Below, piece by piece: positions 1-10,010 of a stretch of 42,590 nucleotides of DNA (position 1 is the stretch's first letter; each line of letters opens with the position of its first letter). The DNA comes from Physocladia obscura (taxonomy: Eukaryota; Chytridiomycota; Chytridiomycetes; Chytridiales; Chytriomycetaceae), in assembly GCA_027596945.1 (NCBI GenBank), contig JADGJH010000019.1, positions 1-42,590 on the forward strand, given 5' to 3'. Position numbers and translations under genes: made by a program. A model generated the notes under the pieces. It saw only the letters and a program-made list of their open reading frames with translations, was not told the DNA's origin and ran no database searches.

Positions 1-189
1 CTTTTAAAAATGATGTCCAGCTTATGGGCGCACGAATCTCTCGCGATTTCGGTTTGAACCATTGAAAATGACAATCCATGACTTTTTTTTTCTTCCTCCC
101 AGTTTTTTATTCAGAATAAAATATTGTCGTTTCACATGAAAACGTCTGTTTTTTCCAAATAAACTTCAATTTTTCCGAGTTTTCAATGG

Positions 190-1150
190 AATTCCAGGCC
201 CAAGTTACGTCTGTGCAAGCCAGTGCAAACACGCGAGCGCATGCCCTCTACAAGTACTATTTACTTTGCATGTCAATGGAAAGGGTTGGGGCAATCTTCC
301 AAAAATCACCTTAAACAATTGCCCAATGGATAAACCAATTTGAATCGAATGCCGCGTTGACAAAAAGGCCAAGAAATATTGTCAATTGCAAGTTTTTTCT
401 GCATTACAAAAGCAATGGTTAGTGGAATACTTCACCGCATACTCTCTATCTTTTTTCGGATGAAGCCCAAGATGCATTCTGCAAATGATTCCAGAAAGCC
501 ATCAGCATATTGTATATTTGGCAAATTCTACAAGCAACCAGATTTACATGGAAAAGTCCCAAACACCAAGCAATGTTTGTACGGGATTCTAAAATTATGC
601 AATTTTCATGTAAGTTAAACTTACTTGATTGGTCGCCACACAATATTGTATTCTTGGATGAAGTGCTGTTTGATAATTGCAAAATGCTAAGATGATGGGG
701 ATATCCTCTAAAAGGAAAGAAGCTATATTTAAGAGGGGAGTACTTGAGACTTCCTTGCATCTCACTTCTTTGTTTTGTCAATAGTACGGGAGTACTTGAA
801 GTATACTAGACAGAAGGCACATTCAACAAGATGAAATTTGCTCATCACTGTCTAAACATGGCAACCAAGCACAACCAAACACAGCAATACCCTGGCTGTA
901 ATTCTGTCTGGATTATTGACAGAGCAAGGATCCATCAATCTGCCAAACTAGTTCTTCAACTGAGATCTGCTGGAACTTTTCCCTACTTTCTGCCTATTCT
1001 ATAATCCAATTAAAGTATTTTTTGGAATGCTTAAATCAAGGCTTTGACAGGACTACAAGGAAGGGAGAGTTAATGCTAAGAATCTTCATCTAGTTGTAGT
1101 ATCTGCTGTAATTAAATATTGAAATTTTGACATGAAACTTAGGAAAAAAC
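190..1150 (+). pseudogene. Decayed Tc1/IS630-like (DDE_3) transposase
   Basis: Translation of the plus strand in several frames gives consecutive pieces of a Tc1/mariner-IS630 type transposase, broken by stops and frameshifts. An N-terminal helix-turn-helix-like piece lies near 230-350 (LYKYYLLCMSMERVGAIF, later IAQWINQFES). The first catalytic acid block (PHNIVFLDEV) lies near 640-665, and an LKGKKLYLRGEYLRLP block near 705-750. The second acid block (VWIIDRARIH) lies near 905-935. The expected final NPIE-type block reads NPIKVFFGML near 1005-1030, so the last catalytic acid is replaced by Lys. A C-terminal AKNLHLVVVSAV piece follows near 1075-1110. No intact reading frame remains and no clear terminal inverted repeats or TA duplication were found. 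Recognition rests on recalled family motifs. Confidence 0.7.
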
Positions 1151-1299
1151 CATCAATTCTGTTTCTTGCTGCTGTTGTGATGTTTTACTTAAAATTTAAA
1201 GAATCTGCAAGAGTGGCATAGTGTGATTGGCATGACCATTATAACTTTTAAGAACTTGTGGCGCTGATTTCAGTTAAACTTGTTCAAAGTAAGGATTTA

Positions 1300-1389
1300 T
1301 CATATCCACTAAATTTTTTTAATTTTTTTTAATTTTTTTTTTTTGCAATAGAATATTTACATATTTTATTTGTTTGTTTTATTTGTTTG
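1300..1389. other. AT-rich spacer with T-tracts downstream of nicastrin
   Basis: Between the transposase relic and the nicastrin stop codon the DNA holds homopolymeric T-tracts and repeated TTTGT words, and no coding signal. It probably contains the nicastrin 3' untranslated region on the minus strand. Confidence 0.5.
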
Positions 1390-4275
1390 CTATTTAAATT
1401 GTGCATCCACATGTTTTTGCGCATAATACGATGCAACAATTGTGACAACTGTAAGCGCAATGCCAACTCCAATCTGCATTCCTTGATATTGCGGTGAAGA
1501 TGACAGAAATGTTCGAATTCGCTGTTCTGTAGAATTGAATCTTTGCAAAAAGTAAGTCATTAAACACATATACTCACAAAATACTGAATAGAGAGAAAAA
1601 AAAAAAAGAGAAAAAAACGAGTCAAATTCTCACCCACTCTGCACCCACGTCGCGCCCGTCGCGTTAACAACAACAAATTTGCCACTACTATAGTCCATTT
1701 CAAGACCCGTGCCGTATGCAAAATGTGGATTAGTCTGCGACCACACACAGTCGTTTGTAATGCAATTTGCACTTGCATCTGTACACGACGGAGAAGACTG
1801 TGTGCTATCACAGGCATTGTGTTCTCGTTTGGCTGCAGTGTAGTTTGCAAGGAGGTTATACATGATGTATGGCGGCACAGTCGTGAATGCTTGCTGAGAA
1901 AATACTGACGGTTGGGATGAAACATATGGAATTGTTTGATCTTGAGTGTGTGTGTGTGTGTGTGTGTGTTGAGGGTTCAAGTTTTTTTGTTTTTTTTTGT
2001 TATTTTTTTGGTAGTCTTGTTTTTTTGGGACTAGTACCTGGATAGATTGAATGTATTAATGAACATGTCGCATTTTTTGTGAAGCATGTGAAAAGTTCTT
2101 CAACAAGTGTACAATTTGCTGTGAATTGTGCCGCATCAGCGGCACTTCCTCCCGCAAGTTGAAAAACTGATCTTGCTGTCCGAGTCGCAACGCCACACAT
2201 TAACGCAATATTTTCAGATGTGACTTGAGATCCATCGTCAAAAATTGAGTTGTAATATCTATGTAACAAAAAAAATAAACACAAATAAATTTAGGGGATT
2301 AAAAAAATATATACATAAAAACTTACGGATTTGAAAACTCATCCTTAAAATCACCCAGAAAAACCGTCGGGATTTTCTTTTTTTTCAAAAATGCCATCGC
2401 CGATGCCGGTGGCAATCGGTTATTCCCAACATTCGAATTCGTACCACTGAAAGCCGGATTAAACAAAATAGTTGAGTTTCCAATGCCTCCATTATTTGCA
2501 ACAGTCACATTTCCACTCAAAATATTGACAAGTGCTTGCGTCTCCGCATCAGTCGCATCGTCTACATGCAGGAAAATCTCGTTATTGCTTCCTCCTCCAC
2601 TATTACTCATTCCAAATCCACCAACTTGCCCAATTTCAACAATATGGCTAATTCGATCGAATCCAATGCTGGCAAATCCGTCTGTGATTTGGCATGGATT
2701 TTGGCAAAATGGATTTTCGTATGCGCATGAACTTGTTGTCATGCTGGAGGCTGTTGGTTGTTGGAGGCAGGTGAAAGGCGTCGATATGTCCTTAACAAAA
2801 CGCTGGGAACCAGCAAAACCGAAATGCTCGCTGGAAAATAATGCAAATATGATATCATTTGGTAATGATGTTACTGCGCTATGGTTCTGTAGTGGAGTAT
2901 ATAATTTTTAAAACCACTTTTATCCAAATTGCAATAAATTCAAAACCTTTGAAAGCGCCTCAGCAGCGGCTAATACGGATACACATCCAGCCATCACTGT
3001 AGCAGCAGAATTTGTGAACTCATAAAAAAAGCCGTTCCCGTCAGCTTGAGCAATCAAAAAGACAATATTTTTTGTGTCCTCAATGGACATATTGTACGAG
3101 AATGTGCCCCATACCGAAGATGCTCCGATTGGAGAACACCATCCTTTTTATTATTATCAATATTATTGTCTTTTTTTTTAATTAATCAATTGGGATTAAC
3201 CTCTTCGAAGGCAGGTCTCGGAATCGATGGATCCGTACATGAATTCGTTCAACTCAATTGAATATAGAGGATATTGGGTATATCCGCGCTCAAGGTTGTA
3301 ATTAGCAGTCTTTTATTTCATTGTTATTTTTGAAATATTCTGTTGACAATTGTTTTCACACAGTTTTTGACTACAAACATACCTCAATTAGAGTGCCAAT
3401 AGCTTGTGGCCAAGACAAATCATTCGGATTAACAGGCATGACAAAGACTGGAAAATGAAACTGTCGATGCAATAAACCACTCCCCTAATTTTTAATTACT
3501 TTACTGAGTTCGATAATTTTTTTCACTAAATTCGTTAACATGCACAGCTTAGTATCTTAACGACTCGCATTACTCGCTGTTGCAACTTGCTACACCACCC
3601 GTGATGCACTGGGGGAAAAAAAGTAAATACATTGGGGTTCCAGACATGGATGGGTGAATCGGAGGAATTAGCGTAGAGTGAGAATTGCCAGTTTGGAAAG
3701 GGATCGTCGGGTGAGTCAAACGCAGGAATGGGAAATGAAGAAGAATAGTTCTGGACAAGAATAATTCCAGCAATTTTGTTTGAAGCTTCGAGCGCGTCAA
3801 CAACAGAGCTGGAAATAAGTGGTTACGGAATGAAATAAAAAAATTTGAAGGAGGCCAAGACTCACGCTGTGAACATTGTAAATGGAAGTACAACGGCGAA
3901 CGAGACAAAGGCAGGTGAGAAGGCAAGAAAAGCAGTGAGGTCATCTTGGGACAGGATTTGGTAAACGATACCGGCGGCATTCTTGCCTGTATTCACAAGT
4001 CGAGTGATAATAGGAATGACAGCAGCGGCAGCGGAATTAGCGCAACGCAAATTCAAGTAAATAGCAACAATCGAAGAAAAGATGTCGGGCCAGTGAGAAG
4101 GGATGGATAAAACAAGCACAAGCACACACATACCAGTCGGACCAGTGACAGCGGATGCGTTCAGCAGACGCAGGGCACCATATGATTCGATCTGCTGGTA
4201 GATGCCGCCTTCAATATAAGTGTTCTGGGCGCACGCAAGCAGGGCCAGTATTAAGGTGAGTATTAGTTGTTTCAT
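1390..4275 (-). CDS. NCSTN: Nicastrin, gamma-secretase subunit
   Basis: Ten exons, read on the minus strand: 4275-4134, 3986-3866, 3808-3631, 3484-3383, 3288-3201, 3143-2947, 2886-2327, 2258-2038, 1940-1634, 1540-1390. They join in frame with GT-AG introns to 688 aa; human nicastrin is about 709 aa. A signal peptide (MKQLILTLILALLACAQ) begins at the chosen ATG. Landmarks are an ALRLLNA block near the N terminus, ETCLRR, a large peptidase-like ectodomain, the block SSEHFGFAGSQR where animals have GETFDYIGSSR (the Glu is kept, DYIGS becomes GFAGS), the PTVFLGDF...YYNSIFDD block, many N-x-S/T sites, and one C-terminal membrane helix near QIGVGIALTVVTIVASYY with a short cytosolic tail. In known complexes nicastrin gates substrates for presenilin in the endomembrane system; a presenilin gene lies 15 kb away. 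Intron 1 (3987-4133) is a multiple of three and open, so its retention cannot be excluded. Confidence 0.88.
1950..1970. repeat. (TG)n microsatellite in a nicastrin intron
   Basis: About ten TG dinucleotides on the plus strand (CA on the coding strand), just upstream of the 3' splice site of the last-but-one nicastrin intron. In the transcript this is a CA repeat next to a CTCAAG acceptor. Its length is likely to vary between strains. Confidence 0.9.
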
Positions 4276-4331
4276 TGAATTGATCTGAGTGGTTTTGGTT
4301 TTGTTTTTGGAACTCAATTGATTTGAAAGAA
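4276..4331. promoter_or_regulatory. 56-bp divergent upstream region, nicastrin/SDHAF3
   Basis: Only 56 bp separate the ATG of nicastrin (minus) from the ATG of SDHAF3 (plus). It must hold both 5' leaders, and the core promoters of each gene must overlap it or lie inside the partner gene. No TATA box or known binding site is evident. Confidence 0.5.
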
Positions 4332-4758
4332 ATGTTCACTCCAACACATCTCCAGCTGTACGCGAACATCCGACGACTGCACAAACGCCTACCGCCAGCG
4401 CTACGATTCATGGGCAACAAGTATGTGCGCGACGAGTGGGCGCGCCATCGGCCGCTGCTCACAAACTCAACAGGCACGCTTTCGCCCACTGACGCTGCAA
4501 CGCGCGACCGTTTTGTTGCCGAGTGGGCGCGCTACCACGACACTCTGCGTATTCAGATTCTGCAGGCCGATCGTTGGGAGCCTACCACTTTTGGCCAGAG
4601 CATCACCCCCGAGCTGCTCGATGCAATGTCGGACCAGCAGATCGGTGAGTCTCCACCCCAATGCCAACCAATGCCGACAACCAATTGATACTTAATTTCT
4701 GTCCACAGGCCAGCTGCATTCTCTAAAAACTGAAGTCCAGAAAGCAAAGAAACAGTAA
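4332..4758 (+). CDS. SDHAF3: Succinate dehydrogenase assembly factor 3 (LYR family)
   Basis: Two exons (4332-4644 and 4709-4758) give 120 aa, typical for ACN9/Sdh7 proteins. The LYR-type start is seen as LQLYANIRRLHKRLPPALR, followed by the GNKYVRDEWARH block and a C-terminal DQQIGQLHSLK that is rebuilt only after removing the 64-nt GTGAGT...ACAG intron. Family members sit in the mitochondrial matrix and protect the iron-sulfur subunit of complex II during assembly. The start was set at the first in-frame ATG; upstream in-frame codons include no other ATG. An AATAAA lies at 4763, five bases after the stop. The gene converges on ERV1, with 14 bp between stop codons. Confidence 0.87.
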
Positions 4759-4772
4759 TAATAATAAAGCTT

Positions 4773-5343
4773 TTATTTGTCGCGACACCCCGTGCGCCAT
4801 CGCTCGAACACTTTAGAACAATCAAACTGTGGCTTGCCGAGTCTTTCGTTGACTTCATTATGCACTTCACACATCCTAGTCATGTTTTTTGTGTATTAGT
4901 GTTCAAAAACTGTGTCTGACAAAAAACAACCATTGACTGAATTCCTTCGACGACGAAACTTTGGGCGGCGACTTTCTCAGCTCTCCCTGCAAATGCTGCG
5001 CACAATATGAGCATGGATACAATTTGGCGAAAGATTTCATGAATCTTGCGGCATTCTTTTGCTCATGTTCGGTTGGGCTGTCCGGATAATACGCCGCCAT
5101 TGTGTGCAGAAACGTCCATGTATGTCTGCCCAGTTGTCTTGAGTCTGGCGGGCACGGTAATGCGCCATTGTTGGTGTTATATGAGCTGTCATCGTTAATA
5201 GCAGCTGCAGATGTGGAAGCTGAATCCCGCTTTGATGACGACTTTTTGACTTTCTTTGTTTGATCTGCCGTGAAGCCCCTGAAGCCATCGCAAACACCGC
5301 ATTCTTCCTGATCGCCGCCCGACTTCTTATCCTGACTTCCCAT
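4773..5343 (-). CDS. ERV1: FAD-linked sulfhydryl oxidase Erv1/ALR
   Basis: Two exons (5343-4928 and 4875-4773) give 172 aa. The N-terminal half is low complexity with a CGVC pair at residues 15-18. The catalytic domain shows [17 protein letters not shown], the redox centre YPCSYC, and, after splicing of a 52-nt intron, [19 protein letters not shown], which carries the FAD-binding H-N residues. In the mitochondrial intermembrane space this enzyme reoxidises Mia40 and passes electrons to cytochrome c. The usual distal cysteine pair after the HN helix appears here as FDC followed ten residues later by GC. That spacing is shorter than in the ALR proteins I know, so the C terminus looks trimmed. 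The start codon is 92 bp from the ECO1 start on the other strand. Confidence 0.9.
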
Positions 5344-5435
5344 TGCCAATTTGAAGAAAAAAATGAAAGTCAAGTGTGACGTGGGTTGGATTTCAAATAA
5401 ATAGTTCGGACAAAAATGGTGAAAAAAGTCACAAA
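5344..5435. promoter_or_regulatory. 92-bp divergent upstream region, ERV1/ECO1
   Basis: This is the short spacer between the start codons of ERV1 (minus) and ECO1 (plus). It is A-rich on the plus strand. It must contain both leaders and probably a shared bidirectional promoter; no specific element was recognised. Confidence 0.45.
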
Positions 5436-7381
5436 ATGAACGACACAGGCAGAAAAAACAGCACACCGAAGAGATGGGCCAAACGGGCACTCGATTCAGC
5501 AACAGCGCAAGCGCAACGAACGAGCAGTAATTCCAGCAAAAAGTCAAAACCGAACACGACAAACAACCAGCGTATCACAGCATTCTTTTCGCGGAGCGCA
5601 CCACCATCTTCGTCTCCGGTGCAGTCACTGTGCAGTCAGCCACCCCAGTTGTCGAATCTTTTGCTTAACCCTTGTGAGCAACAACCTTGCTCGCCGTCGC
5701 AAATGCCGTCTGTTTCCGCGCCAACTCTGACGTTACCGTTATCAATATCACCATTCGCATTACCAAAAAGTGCACCTGTTCTAACTATATTCAGCAGTTC
5801 TGCTCCGCAATCTCCGTCCAATTATAGAATAGAGGCGTCATATGGCCAGAATTCGCCGTCAAACAATCGCAACCAACAGATGCTAAGCCAGCAGATTACG
5901 GCGACCGCCGTAAAACGGAATTTCTCGCACAAACTGCATCCGCCATCCTTATTGTCTCATATAGAACCATTTTCTTTTTCTGTCTCTGCGCCTATTTCTG
6001 GTCAAAACGTACAGCACCAGCCCCAAACGCCAACATCAGTTATAACTTCGCGTTATTTGAATATGGATGAATCTGTTTTGTTTCATCCTTCGACACCAAC
6101 CCCGAAAAGACGGCATAACGTGTTGTCGTCGTCATCTTCACAATTGCTATCTTCGACTCCACCAGTAAACCCACCATCAAACATAACAACAACACCAATC
6201 ACATCAACAGCAACCCCCAAAATAATTGCAAACTTACCATCATTATCGTCGTCGTCAACAATAATCCCAGGCACAGCCCTAATCCAAACAGTCCTAGACC
6301 TCGGCCAAAAAAACGCTGGTCTATCCACCTGCAAAGCCTGTGGAATGCGCTTTACTCACGCTGCCAAAGAAGACTCGCAACTGCACATGAAATACCACGC
6401 GTCGGTACTCGCAGGCGGTATTGAATACAAGGGATACTCTGCCGACACGCGTGTCGAACTCACTTCCACCATACCATTATCGGTGATGACGCATCGCGCC
6501 GTTGTCAATGCGTCTGTTATAATGCTTCAGAATATTGCGGATTTGCCGCACGCGCATCGGCGTAAGGTTGCCGAAGTTTTGGATTTTGTGAATGCTGAGT
6601 TGGGTGCTGTTGATGTTTTTCAGTATCAGACGCAGACGCAGGAGCAACAGGCGCGACATAAAAAGCAGGAGGACAGTGACAGTTTTAAGGAAGCATTTAA
6701 TGGAGGCGCTCGTGGTCGCGGTAGTAAAAGCGGGAAAGTAGTGTTGACGTCAAATTCAAGTAACAACAGCAGCAACAACAACAATTCAACCGCCACAAAA
6801 ATGACCACAGTTGCTGTACGATCGACTCTCGATTCCCGTTCTCGATTGTTTTTGTATCTTTTGAAAGGGAGAGTGATTGGATGTTTATTAGCAGAGCCTA
6901 TTGAAACCGCATTTCGACTTACTGCTACTGATTCAAAAAATGGCGGAGACGGCTGTTGTTCAAATGAGAAAACCTCTATAGCGGGCGAGTTTACTGGAAA
7001 TATAAACATTGGGTGTGTGTTTTTTTTTCTGCTGCATTGAGTTAATTTTTAAATTATTTCCTTCGAAATACATGTGTATGTATGTGTATAGAGAGTCTGC
7101 CTCTCCGACACGAACAGTTTGTGGCATTAGCAGAATATGGGTCTCAAAAATGCATCGCCGGAAAGGAATCGCCAGAATTTTGCTGGAAGTTTGTCGGTGA
7201 GTTTCAGCAAACACAGCCCAAAAAACTTACTTATTCGCTCACTTACTCGACGCATAGGCACAAATTCTTGTTTGGATGCGTCATTAGCAAGGAGCAAATG
7301 GCTTTTTCTCAACCAACAGCCCAAGGCAGTAAACTGGCAGCCGAGTTTTTCGGAAAGCCTGATTTTCTTGTTTATGTTTAA
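5436..7381 (+). CDS. ECO1: Cohesin N-acetyltransferase Eco1/ESCO
   Basis: Three exons (5436-7012, 7092-7196, 7258-7381) give 601 aa. Residues 45-51 (QRITAFF) form a canonical PIP box for PCNA. A long Ser/Pro/Thr/Asn-rich linker follows. Near residue 299 comes the ESCO-type C2H2 finger (CKACGMRF...QLHMKYH). The C-terminal acetyltransferase domain carries RSRLFLYLLKGRVIGCLL, then CGISRIWVSKMHRRKGIA, the acetyl-CoA-binding and signature segment, and ends QGSKLAAEFFGKPDFLVYV. Both introns are needed to restore this domain. Known role: acetylation of Smc3 during S phase to lock sister-chromatid cohesion, recruited through PCNA. The ATG at 5436 is the first in the frame. An AATAAA follows the stop at 7393. 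The linker makes it longer than yeast Eco1. Confidence 0.92.
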
Positions 7382-9540
7382 ATATTAAAATCAATAAAAA
7401 AAATGCAGTTGAAAAATGTGAAGAATGTATGAGGTATTTTTTTCAATCCAACTAGTGTTTCAAAGTTCCCAGGACACAAGTTCTTCCATTATCCTACTAC
7501 CCTAAAGGCTGTAGTTTTTTCTGATGGCTCAAACTAAAGCCTTAGTGCAGTTAATGCAACAATCAGAAAGTTAAAGGGGAGTAGAATACCAGAAGAGGAG
7601 CTGTCAGTTCCTTGTCAATATGAGGATATCTGATTGCCAGATGAGTTTGTAAGGCAGTGGTTCTACTGAGTGACAGAATAGTATATAATTGGACATGATT
7701 CCTGATGAGCTAGGCTGAAAGCTGGCTGTACTATCAGCTATTGAGGACTAGGATGGCAATTGCTGGAGAAAGAAACAGGAACTAAATTTCCTCTAATTGC
7801 AACAACAAAAGCATATAATTCCCAGTTTGAAAAATTCATGATGAATCTGGCTGATTATAATGTTCATTTACAACCACTGCAATACTTCACTTGCAAGCTC
7901 ATCCAAGTAGAAATTTGTATTTTCTTCCACAAGTCTTCAGTTGTAAAAGAATTTTGCTTCACCCAAATAGTCCATTTTTGGAAGTTCTCCAATTAATGTC
8001 AACTATAAAATTTTAATTAGGCATTTAACATACAATATTATTGATCACAAATTGTTAACATGTGGCATTGATAGTGAAATTCCAAAAATGGAGGATGGGA
8101 AAAATGAAGTATTTGAAAAACAAAATTGAAATGTTTTACTGTTTTCTGAAAAATACACCAGATCAATTTTGAGACATGAAAACAAGTCTAAATAAATTTG
8201 CTCCCTGATGTTAATATTCTGGTAGGTTTATCAGAAGCTTAATAGTAGATTTTAAAGTTGAGAGTTGAGAGAGTTTTTTATTTGTTAAGATTCTATACAA
8301 ACTAAGTTTCAAGTTCTGTGGAAATAAGCAAGGGATATTCGGAAATTTTCTGTTTTTGAAACTTTGACATTTTTAATTTTGTTAAGTTTTACACTTTCTG
8401 CGAAAACTTGACAGGTATGATCTTCTTTTGATATTGAACAGTTTATTAAAATAAAAGGACCCTTTCTGTGAAAACTTGACAGTTTAAGCTCTACACTAAA
8501 ATGAAATCCAGAGCCCTCTTTACAGCCTGTTTTGAGTCATTTTTTTCAATCATTTTGTTTCTTGGGATGCCTCTGAATTTAAAATAATTTGAAATACATT
8601 AGTATAAAGGCATTTTCGAGTTTTTCTCTTTTTTCAATGAAAATATGTTTGAGAAAATCAAACAAATGTGGTTTTTCTGTCATTGCTTATAACTCAAAAT
8701 GATTGATGTCATAGTGAATGGCAATTGGTTCCTTCACTTAGTTTTTGTTGACTTTAGATAAATCACTGTTCTATTTAGCTAATAAATAGCTTAATATCTT
8801 TATTAATAAACTAAAGTTGACTGTGCCAACAGTGAACACATGTGCTGTGACCATTAACATATTCAAATCTGTTGGTATGAGAGACTGTGGATGCCTCTAT
8901 AGTGTCTTGCAACTGTTTTTTGTCTTTGACAAAAGATTTGTCTTTGCTACATTTTCTAAATGTTTTTATTGAATTCTAATACAATTATTTATGAAAATGC
9001 TTATGTTGAAAACCCTTGTAAGCTGCAGAGTATCTCTCACTCTCTTCTTTGGTCTACTATGTAAGCCATGCTCTTGTGTAGGATGATCGAGGAGAGTGTG
9101 TGTTTCCAGGCATTTGAACATTATAGTAAGTGGATTGGGTCTCTTACAAGTGACATACCAGATTCTTCTCAATGGTTTTCTGTTAATTCTGTTGGCACCT
9201 CTGCAGTAGTGTGTAAGAGCAACAGATCAGTTGAAACAGCATTGGTTAAATCTTTTCCTAAAGATTGTTTGCTTTTATCAACTGCCATAAATAAAGCTAT
9301 TATTATAATTTAACTTCATTGAAATAAACTAAAATAAACAGATTTGTAATGATTTTGCATTGTTAGTGTTTGTCTTGATTCTGCTCCATATGAATAGTAT
9401 CAAGAATGACAATTATGTCTATTTTGCCATTTTGCAAAATTGGATTGTTGACAAACAGTTTATTTCTTTTATTTGAGAAGAAACAAATAAATCTTAAATT
9501 AATGAAGAAAGAGTTATTTTGAATTACTTATTTTGTAATA
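7382..9540. other. AT-rich gene-poor region, no intact gene seen
   Basis: About 2.1 kb of AT-rich DNA without an open frame that looks like a gene. Scraps with plausible codon texture occur on the plus strand near 7750-7890 and 9060-9300 (for example FPLIATTKAYNSQFEKFMMN), but each is short and flanked by stops. With recognisable transposase relics at 190-1150 and 9545-10010, decayed mobile DNA is the most likely source. No terminal repeats were found by eye. Confidence 0.45.
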
Positions 9541-9544
9541 CACA

Positions 9545-10010
9545 TCTCTCACCACAGAGTTGCATATAATTCAACAATATTGCTCATTTGAGTGAGATGA
9601 TCCCAAGTTTTGCATGGACCACATTCCAGATTTCTTTCTTTCAATAGCATAACAATTTTTGTGAACATGTTGGACCCTTTAGGAAAGGCACAGTCAACTA
9701 AGACCCCATGCTGTAGTGGTGTCTTACTCACATCCAGGAGTTTGTCACAAAATGATTGACTCATTTCACCATTATTTCATATCCTGGGCAGTTGTGTCTT
9801 ATGTATACAATATAAATATTTGCCCCCATCACAAATACAAAATGGAGCCATCTATTATAGATAACATTTTGTAATTCAGCATTACTTGGGGGTATGTGCT
9901 CAGTCAACAAATCCCCATTTGTTTTGAACAAGTGGCACTTTGGTAGTGATACACCAACTTTATTCTGCCTGTTCAGCATGTGTCAGCCAACAAATTTAAG
10001 TATCAGGTAG
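9545..10010 (-). pseudogene. Decayed DDE_Tnp_4-like transposase fragment
   Basis: On the minus strand, two adjacent pieces in different frames resemble the DDE superfamily endonuclease domain found in transposons of oomycetes and early-diverging fungi. The first (near 9980-9780) includes IYIVYIRHNCPGYE, corresponding to the conserved RHNCPGSW-like block. The second (9764-9549) includes SFCDKLLDVSKTP, GVLVDCAFP and FTKIVMLLKERNLE, with the Asp of the DCAFP block as a candidate catalytic acid, and ends near QMSNIVELYATLW. A frame shift separates the pieces and further stops lie upstream to about 10290, so it is inactive. The family name comes from recalled motifs. Confidence 0.6.

Noticed and set aside
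379..781. Short open frames on both strands near the left end
   Set aside because: They are fragments of, or antisense to, the decayed DDE_3 transposase.
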